Below are positions 35,124 through 46,500 of a DNA stretch of 64,000 bases, piece after piece. Under the pieces are notes generated by a model that was given only the letters and a program-made list of their open reading frames with translations, was not told where the DNA came from and ran no database searches. The DNA is taken from the NCBI GenBank assembly GCA_019426215.1, contig CM033395.1, forward strand, positions 12,700,569 to 12,764,568. Reading direction: 5' to 3'. A program made the position numbers and the translations under genes. This DNA comes from Buddleja alternifolia. Lineage: Eukaryota; Streptophyta; Magnoliopsida; Lamiales; Scrophulariaceae. Every line of letters starts with the position of its first letter. The stretch's first letter is position 1.

Positions 35124-36872
35124 TGTTAGGAATTTCATATTAGATGTTTTGATGATGACAAATAGGACTTTCTGTTAGACTCCGAAAAGTGTGAAAGCTT
35201 TCATAGAATGTTATGTATAAGTACCTGAAAGCTTATTTATCTTAGGCTTATAGTATTTATCTTTGTAGAATTCCTTAGACTAAGTATGTGACACTAAAAC
35301 ACTTAGGAAAATTCTGGGTGAGTCTACCAAGTGATGAAGGTGAAGATCAAGCGTCTAAAGCTACAATGGATAAAGATATCTTGAAGCGTCTGTCAAACGC
35401 TTTAGGGATTATCCCAGTGCTCAAACTACGAATGGATAACTCAGGCCGAATACTCAACATCAAGTGAAATGACGAAATTTTCAGTGAGACCATCAAGACA
35501 AGATTGAAGAGTAAGCGTCTGAAATAAAGAAAAGAAAGTCAGGATCAGTCCAAGCGTCTGATACACAAGAATAACTATTCTCTTCAGCAAGCGTCCAAAT
35601 AAAAGGTTAAACCAACACAACCTACAAAGAACGTAACCTAAAAAAATTTAGACCCAAAACCATCCAAAGACTTAAAAAATGCATGAATCAAACGGACGAA
35701 TTATTTCCAACGGAAATAAAACAAGATGCATTAAAAGTCGGATAAGTGCTATTAAAATATAAGCACTATAACTTATGGGCAAGCCATATCTTTGACCTAG
35801 ACTGTCAGGTTTATGAAACCAAGACCATGCCCAACCAATTAAATATACCCAAAGTTAGAAATGTCTGAACTCAGGGAATGTTTGGGGAAACGAGACTCCA
35901 ACCGAGTCAAACGGACAAAAACCACCAATACCTTATAAATAGCTCTTTCAACAAACAAGTAACATGATGAGAAAGTGACACACACAAAAATACCTACCTT
36001 GTTGAAAGAAAAGCTTACTAAAAATCATAGCCAAATATTCATATAAGCTTTTTACAAATATTCTAGAGACAGTCACCCATATCTCAAATCTCCTTTTAAG
36101 AAGAACATATACTACCATTGAGATATCCTCAAGTTGTTTGAACTTTCCAAAAACAAACAAACTCGTGACCAAAACCATCAACACCTTTCATCTGAGTGAG
36201 AAAGCTGGTTGACTTGCAAGCAGTATTTTTGTGTAAAAGAAGCTTGTTGAAGTTGATCTCTATTGGAGCTGAAATCTGTGTGACCAAGGAGTTCCGAGAT
36301 CAAAAGTAACTTGCACCATTTCTGAGTGAAAGAAGCAAGGGAATAGAAGATCTTTAGTGGAGCTGAAATCTGTGTGACCAAGGAGTTCCAAGATCATATC
36401 CAATCTCCCTCTATCTTGTAGAAGTCTCTGTGTGACTCTTCGATAATCATCATAGTGGAAAAACCTTTCTGATAAAAGGAGAAGAAGGACGTAGCTGGGA
36501 TTACATCACCCAGTGAACCTTACAAATATTTTGTGTCATTTACTGTTTTATTGTCTTACATTATACTGTCATATTATATCTTGAAAAGGCATTTTAAACT
36601 AATAAGCGACTAATTGGTTAAAACGAACGCTAAGCTATAAAACATTTCCGCTATGCTAACCCTGATTTAGTGACTAAACTCTGCCCTACTTTGGTAAGCG
36701 TTGAAATCACCGAGTCTAAGTTAACGTTTCTCAAGCGCCACATCCAGCGCTTAAACTTGTCAAGCGTTCAAATATTTCAAAGTGATACGAATTTTTAAGA
36801 AGTCGAAAAAGACTTCAGGGTCTATTCAACCCCCCCCTTCTAGACCCTTTCGTATACCACTTGGGACCAACA
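35124..36872 (+). repeat. 5' LTR of Sirevirus B
   Basis: It runs from TGTTAGGAATTTC to GGGACCAACA. The TATA box TATAAATA is at 35934-35941. U5 has paired hairpins: GAAGTC/GACTTC (36799-36816) and AGGGTCTA/TAGACCCT (36817-36848) around a run of 8 C. The AAGCG motif occurs about ten times. Confidence 0.95.
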
Positions 36873-36874
36873 AG

Positions 36875-36886
36875 TGGTATCAGAGC
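36875..36886 (+). other. Primer-binding site of Sirevirus B, initiator Met-tRNA
   Basis: TGGTATCAGAGC lies two bases after the LTR end and is complementary to the 3' end of plant initiator tRNA-Met. Confidence 0.95.
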
Positions 36887-36980
36887 GGTTGAAGTTGAAA
36901 CCTAAGCGTTTCCAAGCGTAACTGCTTGTTCAGATCCATCTTTTTAATATAGTCGCTTCAAAATTACTTTAAAATTCTTC

Positions 36981-39194
36981 ATGGCATTTTCTAAAGTTCC
37001 CAAGTTGACCGAGTCAAATTATGACTCTTGGAAGGTCAAAGCGTTTACTTATTTGTGTTCATGTGATGATGAAATGTGCGATATCATTTCAGATGGGCCA
37101 ATCAAAATATACAAAGTTATCACCAGAGCGCCCGAAGCCACAGGAGAAACACCTGACGGGTATGTGGAGAAGCCCAAACAAGAATGGTCCACCGATGAGC
37201 GTCGACGAGCCAATCTGGACAATGTCGGTCGAAATGCATTATACACAGCCATTGGTGACAATGACAACTTATTCAACAAAGTCAAATCATGCAATACAAC
37301 TAAAGAAATTTGGGATAAGTTGGCTACTATTTGTGGGGGCTCAGCACAAATAAAGGAAAACAAATTATCAATTGCCAAAGAAAAATTCAACGGCTTCAAG
37401 ATGCTACCTAATGAGACGCTAGAGCAATTAGACATGAGGTTTACAGCCCTTGTCACTGAACTAACATCTCTGGGTATGGAGCTACAAAATCGAGAAACAG
37501 TGGTCAAAATCTTTAGAAGTCTTCCAAGCAAATTCCTGATGAAAACAACTGCAATGAGAGAATCAAACAATTTGGACAGCCTAACTCCAGAAGATGCTTT
37601 TTCAGAACTCAAAGCGTTTGAGTTTGAGCTGAATTCGGCCAGTGATGCAGTAAGTAATCCAGTAATCGAATCTGGAGCGCTAATGGCATCAATCAAAGGA
37701 AAACCTATCAAAGAAAAAGGTTCGGACATAAGTGAGGAAGAAGAACTGGCGCTTCTAAATAGATTCAGGAAATTTCTGAAATATGAAAAGAAGGGAAACA
37801 GTCCTAAGCACCCAGGACAAAGTTCATATCAAGCGCTTCCTCAAATACAACCACAATATCAAACGCCTCACTATCCTGCGTCCTCCTCCCTAGCGCCAAT
37901 TCAATATCAAACTCCTTCTCAGCAAGATCTCTCAGCGCCTGCAGCGTTAAACCAACGATCCACAAGATTAACAAACGAACAAAAGATGAAGACCAATCTT
38001 TGTTACAACTGCAGGAGACCAGGGCATTTCCAAGTTAATTGCCCATATCCAAATGTGTCTAAACCTACAAAGCAAGATCACACGGATAGAAACCAATTCA
38101 GGAGCAACCTGAGACAACAAGGCTTGCTAGCAGAATCAGAACCTCTCTATACGCCTGAAAAGGACTTGGAATCATCAGATGAAAGCAGCGATGATGAACC
38201 ATCAAAGGACTCAGCATTCATTTGTCTCATGGCAAGAGAAAATGAAGCATCTAACGACGTACCATCTGAGGTAACCACTGATCTGTATCATCCTCTCTCT
38301 TATGATGAATTACTTGACAAAGTAAAGAAATATTATACAGATTGTCAAGATGCCACCCAATTATTCCAAAATCACCATCGTATTATTTCAGCACTCAGAA
38401 GTGATAACCTAACGCTCAAAGCAGAGTTGCAAATTCAGCAACAGTGCATTGAGAAAAACCAATCACTCGAGAGTGAAATTACTCAGCTAAAAGGTGATCT
38501 TGATATAATAGTCAAAAGAGAAGCTGAAATGGTCGCTAAACTTGCCAAATCAGAGCAGCTTATCTCCTCATTATCAAAAGCGTCTAGAACGCTAGATAAT
38601 GTGACTAAAGTAACCAGGGCATTTGGTGAAAAGACCGGTCTAGGTTTTGATAAAATCAGTTTTAAAGCCAAAGCGTCCAATGTTACAACAATCAACAAAG
38701 GAAAAGGTGTAATCTTTGTTGAAGAAAGTTCAATCAGACAAACGCTGAATGAATCAACAAATACTGGTACAAAAGTTAATGATAAAGTCAACATTGACTC
38801 AGGCAAAGGAAAGACCAAAGTGAACGTCTCACAAAAGAAAATATATCCAAACGCTCAAAAAGCTAAGGAGATATTTTCTGCCAGTGAATCAAACGTTAAG
38901 CGTCCCGCACCAAAAGTGCATCCTAAGCCAGTACCAAACAGAATCAAACGTCCATATCCAAAACAATCCAGTTCATATTATCAACACTATGATAATTGTG
39001 AATACGATTATGATTATCACTATAATCAAGGATATTTCTATACATCTAGAAAAAGTATGCAACTCAAAACGAAACCCAAGAAGGCCAATCCTTCTCCCGT
39101 AGTGAAGATAAGGCAAATATGGGTTCCGAAAAATCTAATTCACGTCACTAACAAAGAAGGACCCAAAACAAAATGGGTACCTAAAGGAAATTAG
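36981..39194 (+). CDS. Sirevirus B gag
   Basis: The protein has 737 residues. The N-terminal half is the copia-type gag domain (UBN2-like; VPKLTESNYDSWKVKAFTYL, KEIWDKLATIC, LEQLDMRFTALV). A Gln/Pro-rich linker follows, then one zinc knuckle CX2CX4HX4C at residues 341-354 (CYNCRRPGHFQVNC). The C-terminal third has a heptad-like helical region (about residues 475-540) and a basic, Tyr-rich tail ending KWVPKGN. It should form the cytoplasmic particle and bind RNA. The ATG is the first after the primer site in good context. It ends in TAG, 14 bases before the pol ATG and in a different frame. Confidence 0.93.
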   Translation: MAFSKVPKLTESNYDSWKVKAFTYLCSCDDEMCDIISDGPIKIYKVITRAPEATGETPDGYVEKPKQEWSTDERRRANLDNVGRNALYTAIGDNDNLFNKVKSCNTTKEIWDKLATICGGSAQIKENKLSIAKEKFNGFKMLPNETLEQLDMRFTALVTELTSLGMELQNRETVVKIFRSLPSKFLMKTTAMRESNNLDSLTPEDAFSELKAFEFELNSASDAVSNPVIESGALMASIKGKPIKEKGSDISEEEELALLNRFRKFLKYEKKGNSPKHPGQSSYQALPQIQPQYQTPHYPASSSLAPIQYQTPSQQDLSAPAALNQRSTRLTNEQKMKTNLCYNCRRPGHFQVNCPYPNVSKPTKQDHTDRNQFRSNLRQQGLLAESEPLYTPEKDLESSDESSDDEPSKDSAFICLMARENEASNDVPSEVTTDLYHPLSYDELLDKVKKYYTDCQDATQLFQNHHRIISALRSDNLTLKAELQIQQQCIEKNQSLESEITQLKGDLDIIVKREAEMVAKLAKSEQLISSLSKASRTLDNVTKVTRAFGEKTGLGFDKISFKAKASNVTTINKGKGVIFVEESSIRQTLNESTNTGTKVNDKVNIDSGKGKTKVNVSQKKIYPNAQKAKEIFSASESNVKRPAPKVHPKPVPNRIKRPYPKQSSSYYQHYDNCEYDYDYHYNQGYFYTSRKSMQLKTKPKKANPSPVVKIRQIWVPKNLIHVTNKEGPKTKWVPKGN

Positions 39195-39208
39195 ATCTGC
39201 CCTTTTGA

Positions 39209-42200
39209 ATGCAGGTACCTAGAGCCAACACCTACGCTTCAGTATGGTACATAGATAGTGGATCATCGAGACACATGACTGGATCAAAGGACCTCTTGAT
39301 CAACTATCGTGCAACCAATGGTCCTCAAGTTATATTCGGTGATAATTCTAAAGGTAAAACTAAAGGTATAGGTATCATGCATAGGGGGAACATCATGATC
39401 AATGATGTATACTATGTCGAGGGTCTTAAACATAATCTCCTAAGCATAAGTCAATTTTGTGATAAAGGCTTTGAAATTAAATTTTCTAGTGACTTGTGCG
39501 AGATAATCGATGTTAAGACAGGATCTACCAAATTAAAAGAAAGAAGAACAAACAATGTATACTTAGTAGATTGGGATTCAACATTAGATAACAACCCTAC
39601 ATGCTTCGTAGCTAAGAATCAAAACGAATTAGGTTGGTTATGGCACAGAAAAATGAATCACCTCAATTTCAAAACAATCTCTCAATTAATATCTCTAAAT
39701 CTCGTAGAGGGATTACCTAAAGGTTCCTTTAATAAAGATCGCTTATGTGATGCTTGTCAAATGGGTAAACAAGTTAAATCATCCTTTAAGAAGAAGCTTC
39801 ATCTATCGACCTCTCGAATACTTGAATTACTACATTTAGATTTGTTTGGTCCTATTCAAATCATGAGCGTTAGTGGTAAAAAGTATTCACTAGTAATAGT
39901 TGATGATTTTTCACGCTATACATGGGTAGAATTTCTAGCATCTAAAGATGAAACTAGTGCCAAGCTCACCTCTCTAATTCGTCAACTACAAAACTCAAAA
40001 GATCTAAAAGTAACAAGAATTAGAAGTGATAGAGGAACTGAATTTACTAACCATATTGTTGAGAAATTTTGTAAAGACTTTGGAATACTTCATGAGTATT
40101 CAGCACCTAGAACACCTCAACAAAATGGAGTTGTTGAACGGCGGAACAGAACGCTTAAAGAAGCCGCTAGGACTATGTTAGCCGAATCCAAGCTGCCTCA
40201 AAGGTTGTGGGCCGAAGCTGTTAACACTGCTTGCTACACTCAGAACCGGTGTATGATCAACAAGCAACATGAAAAGACTCCATATGAGTTATGGAAGGGA
40301 CGTAAGCCGAATGTTTCATACTTTCATGTATTTGGCTCAAAATGTTTCATTCATAACAATGGTTCTCAAAGCCTAAAGACATTTGATCCTAAAGCAGATG
40401 AAGGAATCTTTCTAGGATACGCCAAAAATGGAAAGAGCTTTCGCATCTTAAATAAGATCAAATCGAAGGTTGAAGAATCCATTCATGTTGTGTTTGATGA
40501 TGCTAACCAAGAACCGAGTAAGGTTAATATTAATGATGCAGGAATTGAAGATTTATCTCAACAAGCGTCACAAATCAATCTGTGTGATGATAGTGATATT
40601 GATGAAGATAATGAAATCATTATACCTAATCCTAAGACTATTCGTAAAGACATCAACGATGACATTGCAAGAAACGCTGATGATCATGAAGGGTATGTTC
40701 ATCAAGAGCAAATTCAATCTACAAACACTGAAGCGCCTACGCAAGGAATTGGTCAAGCGCCTACACAGTTTAATCAAACGTTAGATCAATCTCTTAACTC
40801 GTTCCAACCAGACAGAAAATGGCTCAGAGACCATCCACCAGAACTAATTATTGGAGATATTGGAGCACCCGTTAGAACGAGAGCCGCTACAATAAATGAG
40901 GCCATGTTTGCAAGCTTCCTATCTCAAATGGAACCAAAAAAAGTGGATGAAGCGCTTAACGATCCAAGTTGGATAGAAGCCATGCAAGAAGAGCTAAACC
41001 AATTTGAAAGAAATAAGGTATGGACGCTAGTACCAAGACCAACCCACCAAGGGGTCATTGGAACTAGATGGGTCTATAGAAACAAAATGGATGAGAATGG
41101 AATTGTGATTAGAAACAAAGCCAGACTCGTAGCTCAGGGATACTGTCAAGAAGAGGGCATCGACTTTGATGAAACATACGCTCCAGTTGCCCGACTTGAA
41201 GCAATCCGCATGTTTCTAGCGTTTGCAGCATTTAACAAATTTACAGTGTATCAAATGGACGTAAAGAGTGCATTTCTGAATGGTAAACTCCAAGAAGAAG
41301 TATATGTGGAGCAACCACCAGGATTCATCAACAACCATGGGAAAAGCATGGTTTACAAATTGGACAAGGCACTCTATGGTCTTAAACAAGCACCACGAGC
41401 ATGGTATGACACTCTCTCTATCTTCCTTATAGGTAAAGGCTTTTCAAAAGGCAGCGTTGACACAACGTTATTCAAAATTACCCATAATGACGATATTCTC
41501 CTAGTTCAAATTTATGTTGATGATATTATATTTGGATCTACCAATAAGCGTCTATGTGAGAAATTTTCGAAAATGATGCAAGATCAATTTGAAATGAGCA
41601 TGATGGGTGAATTAACTTTCTTCCTAGGATTACAAGTTAAACAACTCCCTAATGGCATATTCATAAATCAAACTAAATATACTAGAGATATGATCAAGAA
41701 ATTTGGTATGGAAAATGCATCACCTTCAAAAATTCCAATGAGCCAGACGCTTAAGCTAGATAGAGACGATAATGGAAAGAAAATTGATATCACTAACTAT
41801 AGAGGTATTATTGGATCACTTCTTTATCTTACAGCTAGTAGACCCGATATTATGTTCTCAGTATGCATGTGTGCACGTTTTCAAGCTGATCCTAGAGAAT
41901 CACACTTAATTGCTGCTAAAAGAATCCTTAAGTACCTAAAAGGCACACAAAATGTGGGCTTATGGTATCCTAGGGATTCTCCTTTTGAACTAATCGGTTA
42001 TTCAGATGCAGATTTTGCAGGATGCAAAATAGATAGAAAAAGTACTAGTGGAACATGTCAATTTCTAGGTGATAGACTAATTTCATGGCATAGTAAGAAG
42101 CAACAGTCCATCGCTACTTCCACCGCTGAGGCTGAGTATGTAGCCGCTGGAAGCTGTTGTGCACAGATCCTTTGGATGAGGCAACAACTTAGAGATTATG

Positions 42201-42460
42201 GAATAATCCTAGATCCAACTCCTATCCATTGTGACAATCAAAGCGCCTTAGCAATGTCTCAAAATCCAGTTCTTCACTCTAGAACCAAACACATTGACAT
42301 TCGCTATCACTTTCTACGTGACCATGTTCAAAAGAAAGATATCTCCATGCACTTCATTAATACAGAAAAGCAACTGGCAGATATCTTCACCAAAGCGCTT
42401 AACGAACAACGTTTTCTCACTTTAAGAAGTGAACTAGGTATGATTGATCTAAATGCTTAA
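39209..42460 (+). CDS. Sirevirus B pol: protease, integrase, RT, RNase H
   Basis: The protein has 1083 residues, all open. The protease motif DSGS is near residues 15-18. The GAG-pre-integrase has WHRKMNH and CDACQMGK. The integrase catalytic triad is D211, D274 and E310, with exactly 35 residues between the last two (DD35E). RT has the FLNG motif and YVDD at residues 769-772. RNase H has D933 (SDADFAGC) and AEAEYVAAG. No key residue is missing, so the enzymes may be active. The frame has TGA at 39206-39208 directly before the ATG, so it is not open into gag; how pol is translated is unclear. Confidence 0.94.
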   Translation: MQVPRANTYASVWYIDSGSSRHMTGSKDLLINYRATNGPQVIFGDNSKGKTKGIGIMHRGNIMINDVYYVEGLKHNLLSISQFCDKGFEIKFSSDLCEIIDVKTGSTKLKERRTNNVYLVDWDSTLDNNPTCFVAKNQNELGWLWHRKMNHLNFKTISQLISLNLVEGLPKGSFNKDRLCDACQMGKQVKSSFKKKLHLSTSRILELLHLDLFGPIQIMSVSGKKYSLVIVDDFSRYTWVEFLASKDETSAKLTSLIRQLQNSKDLKVTRIRSDRGTEFTNHIVEKFCKDFGILHEYSAPRTPQQNGVVERRNRTLKEAARTMLAESKLPQRLWAEAVNTACYTQNRCMINKQHEKTPYELWKGRKPNVSYFHVFGSKCFIHNNGSQSLKTFDPKADEGIFLGYAKNGKSFRILNKIKSKVEESIHVVFDDANQEPSKVNINDAGIEDLSQQASQINLCDDSDIDEDNEIIIPNPKTIRKDINDDIARNADDHEGYVHQEQIQSTNTEAPTQGIGQAPTQFNQTLDQSLNSFQPDRKWLRDHPPELIIGDIGAPVRTRAATINEAMFASFLSQMEPKKVDEALNDPSWIEAMQEELNQFERNKVWTLVPRPTHQGVIGTRWVYRNKMDENGIVIRNKARLVAQGYCQEEGIDFDETYAPVARLEAIRMFLAFAAFNKFTVYQMDVKSAFLNGKLQEEVYVEQPPGFINNHGKSMVYKLDKALYGLKQAPRAWYDTLSIFLIGKGFSKGSVDTTLFKITHNDDILLVQIYVDDIIFGSTNKRLCEKFSKMMQDQFEMSMMGELTFFLGLQVKQLPNGIFINQTKYTRDMIKKFGMENASPSKIPMSQTLKLDRDDNGKKIDITNYRGIIGSLLYLTASRPDIMFSVCMCARFQADPRESHLIAAKRILKYLKGTQNVGLWYPRDSPFELIGYSDADFAGCKIDRKSTSGTCQFLGDRLISWHSKKQQSIATSTAEAEYVAAGSCCAQILWMRQQLRDYGIILDPTPIHCDNQSALAMSQNPVLHSRTKHIDIRYHFLRDHVQKKDISMHFINTEKQLADIFTKALNEQRFLTLRSELGMIDLNA

Positions 42461-43554
42461 TCATTCGAAACATCATACTTTTGTTAGGCATGAAATTTAG
42501 GGGGAATTCAATGTATGTTATGAAATTTATGGGGAACCTACATAGGGGGAACCTTAAAAGAGCTAACAATACCTAAGTGAATATGACCAAAAATGTTTTC
42601 CCTTGCATCGGTCATACGCACTTAGCACCATACACTTAAAACCTTTTTGACGCTTATTACACAAATCTGTCTTAGCGTCTGCACTTCTTTCAAAATAAAC
42701 TAAACGCTTAGCTTTATTCCCGGCTAAAAGCAGTTAGTAAAAAGACCCTTTTAAAAGCAAGCGTACATTACCCTACGCTAAAACGAGAAAGTGGATTAGT
42801 CAATCAATGCAATTAATGCTGACTTGACATTCCTCACCCTTCGCTCAAGAAAACCCATGGGTACTCATCACGTTTTTCAAAGATGGTTCAGCACATGTAC
42901 ACGCGTCAGTACAATTACCATGTATCTTAGACGAGTACAACCGGCGCTGAATATTTTAAACCAAAAGTAAAACACTACTACCAAGACCTAATGATAAGTA
43001 CTGGGAAACTGTGTCCTCATATACACCCTGAAAGGAATAACTCTATATGTTACAATGAGCGCTAAAGCACAACCTGTTACTTGAAAGAGACTCCCAAGAT
43101 TTTCAAGCGTCCACATAACACTCAATTGTTTCAAGCGTCATTCTGACTAAGTCCGGACGCTTTAACAAATTTTTGGCGGGCATTTAAATAGTGTTCAAAA
43201 TTATGATTCCCGAACAGTTTTCATAAAGAACGTATCCGCTTTTCATGGGCACACGCATCACTCTCAGTCTCTGTTTTAAACTTTTAAACGGACTTCAAAA
43301 TAGTATATGTGGCAGTTACTAAAAGAAACCGTGCCTGTTTAATCTAAATTCACGTCCACAGTTATATTTTAATGGCTGAGATTTATACTCCTCCACGTGT
43401 CAACATCTCAAACTTCAAACACACCGAACATTCAAATTGAAGTTTCTGCAGAACACAAACACTCTTATACTCTATTCCATTCGTGCAAAAACAAGTCTCT
43501 CTCTTTTTCAAAAACGAAAAATTTTTCTTCGTAATCTCTGTCTACTGCTCACTC
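42461..43554 (+). other. Sirevirus B spacer between pol and ORF3
   Basis: I see no gene. Three PPT-like purine tracts follow pol: TTTAGGGGGAATTC near 42496, TTTATGGGGAACC near 42527 and CATAGGGGGAACC at 42541. The right end carries promoter-like sequence. An in-frame ATG at 43483 would add 24 residues, partly hydrophobic, to ORF3. Confidence 0.6.
43394..43402 (+). promoter_or_regulatory. CACGTGTCA box before Sirevirus B ORF3
   Basis: This nine-base G-box/ABRE-type core lies 161 bases before the ORF3 ATG at 43555; Sirevirus A has the same nine bases at 167. A weak TATA-like TTATACT is near 43464. Its role as an internal promoter is inference. Confidence 0.45.
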
Positions 43555-46500
43555 ATGGCACCCAAGAAAGCTACTGCTGGAACCCCTGAAGTTATTGTCA
43601 AGATCACTGAAGGCCTTATAGTTGATTGGAAGTTTCTCTATGAAAACCCCCAAATTGATTTAACGGAAATAATGGATTCTGTAGCAGAGGCTGGGCTTCA
43701 GAAATTTCTCACGAAATACTCATATATGTTTCCTGAAGAACTAGAATTTTTCTGGAGAAATGCTCGACTGTCTGACGATGAGACTTCCATCACGTGCTTG
43801 TTTCCTGTCTCCAAGAAGGAATCAAAGACGTTCACTCTCTCTGCGGCCTCCATTGCCCAGAATTTCTCTCTACCTAATGCTGGAACCACTTTAGACACTA
43901 TCACTGAAGAACAAATTCAAGAAGTCTGGACTCAGATTAGCGCTTACGATGATGTTCCATACAAACCGTACTTTGAAAAGAAGGATATAGTGAACAGGTA
44001 TCGAGTCTTGGCTGATTTCTGCAGTAAAAACATCGAATGCAGAGTGGGAACCTTCGACAAAATCAACCCAACCCAGTTCCAGATGATGACTGCCATCCTA
44101 CTCAAGATAAAGATCAACTGGAGCGCTTATATATTCAGCAGGTTCAGAGACAGTTTACGCACTTCAAACAGACCTTATGGTCTAGTTTTAAGTGATCTAC
44201 TCTTTCGAGCAGAGTGCACCTCTTCAGCAGGAGTCACCGTGGCCAAGCATAAGTTCTATGGGCCAAGAATCATCAATAATCTCTTCAATCCACCCAAAGT
44301 TGGAGGTGCTGCTAAGCCTCTCTCTGAGCGCCAAGTTGTCCGCGCAGCGTCAGATGAGGAGGCTGAGCGTCCAGATCAGGAGAAAGCCAAACGTACTGTG
44401 AAGCGTCCCACTGTCACCAAGAAACGGGCTCCTCGAAAGCCCAAGGCTCAACCTATTAAAAACGATGAAGATGACGAGGATTCTATACCCCTCATTAGTC
44501 GGAAAGATCTGGAAAAGGTTCTCAAGAATATTGACTTTGAAGAACCTGCAGTTCCACAGACTCAAGCGTTCCCCGCCGAAGGTATAAATGTGAAGCGTAT
44601 CTTCAAAAAGCGTAAGCGTCCAACTGCTGCCATCTCTTCTGAGACTACACAAAGAGATCAAGCCATAGCTGCTGTCCCGATATCATCCTCCGAACCACCA
44701 GTTGATGTCCATCTGGATGTTGATATGACCCAAATTGTGGCCATCGCACATGAAGCCGCCATTGAATCTACAAATCTCGAGCCGGATGAACCTGAAATCC
44801 CAAGGGCTCAACCATTGCTTGCATTACCTAGTACAACAGAGGCACGCTCAGAAGGTCAGAGCGATGCTAACGACGTTGTGATCCATCGACACTTCTTCAA
44901 GCTGGATCCCTCAAAGACTATCGATCACTCAGTCGATTATTTGCCTCCAGCGCCCACAGAAAACTTCATACCTGCAGGTTACAATGAAGAAAGTCTTATC
45001 AATGCCGAAAATGATATCGCCAAGCTCATAAAGTTTGATCTGGCTGTACGCAACACTCTCTTTAATACAGCCTCCACCCCAGCTGATGAAGCTTACTACA
45101 AAGCGCTTGAACTCGGAAAGACTCCCACACACATCCCGGCTTCTGTCACTCTCCAAGCTCAGCGGCAAGGAGGCACGACTCCTAGAGCTGATGTTGACTT
45201 AGCTTATTATCTGGATTGTGGGACAAGCAAACCCACTGGCTTCGCTCTCCGCGACTACAACATCAGAGTCTATGAGCGTCAGGATCAGCTTCTGAACCCA
45301 ACGGAAGAACTACTAAACAGAGAAGGATATTCTCACTCTCTAACACTGGTCAAAAGCGAGGAAAACAAGAACTCAGCTAATCCTCTCCTCCTGTGGAAGA
45401 ATAAAGGAGTACATGCCGGTGAGCGTCCAGCATCCCTGACCGAGATGATTCAACTTGAAACCGATGCATATTTTGACTGCGTCTGGAACGCTAACTACCA
45501 ACCCGACAGGTATCGTTTTGAATCCATCTGTGATATTCATCACCAAGGGTTTCGTGCTATACTTAATGCAGGAACTGAGTATTGTATGACTGAGATACGA
45601 TGGGCTGAAGCTTACATGGGTGACAAGTATAAATTTGAAGACTTGGTTAGTGCTCCCCATCTGTTCAGACTAGGGATTCATGATAAAAGGACCAAATTTG
45701 CACGCTACATGCTGACGCAGCGCCAGCATAGACTTGGACCCGTTCTGAAGCTGCCTCTGATCCGCCATCAACCTGAACACCGCTTAAGACAAGCGTTGCA
45801 CAAACTGGCCAACTCTTCTCTACGCTTTGATGATCAAGCGTCCACCAGCGGTTCCTCTCCCATGTCCTGTCTGAACTGCACCCCTAGCCAATGTGAAGAC
45901 AACTTTGCTCTCATGATGGCAATTATGCCTCCAGTCTCTCTATTCGACAAAATCTTCACAGACAATCTGCGACAATGGGATGGCTCTCGGATCAATTCTT
46001 TCAGAGGATATCCACTACTTCCGTCTATTCGACAAGAAGTCTCCAGTCACTATGATTTTGGTTTATCGCTGCTAGAAAGATCTCAAGCGCTTGCTTCAGC
46101 CATCTACCCATACTTGGAAGAGTATTACCAGCTCCGCGTTCCCGCCTCTCGAAAACCGAAGACTCTCCCAACAGATCGGCTAATTGGCTTCTCACAACAC
46201 TATTGCCCAGATGCCTTATTCTCTATCTGCAAAGCGCCCTCCAAACTCTTTCCCACTCATGTGCTGGATATCCTCGGGCCACTGTATATCAGGGCACTGG
46301 ATAGTCCTATCAGAACGTTCATTCAAGGTACTCATCTCCCCACTCTACATTTGAATGAACTCCTGCAGACTGCTACGTATCCATATGCAGATGAACCGTT
46401 TGCCAGCTTGGACTTTCGGTTTACGGACTTTAGCCGAATAGAATCAGACTTTCCTGCAGCACCCGCTGAACTGTTAACTGCTCCTGAGCGCCTATTAGAG

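Noticed and set aside
35948..36184. Small minus-strand frames repeated in both Sirevirus B LTRs
   Set aside because: Present twice only because the LTRs are identical; no start context, no homology, and antisense to the U5/R region.
36481..36500. GTAGCTGGGATTACA string resembling primate Alu
   Set aside because: It is a conserved part of every Sirevirus LTR here, in a plant context; chance resemblance.
36875..36890. Possible tRNA gene at TGGTATCAGAGC sites
   Set aside because: Only the complement of a tRNA 3' end, directly after LTR ends; these are primer-binding sites.
37049..37729. 226-codon minus-strand frame opposite Sirevirus gag
   Set aside because: Shadow of the well-supported gag frame, no homology seen.
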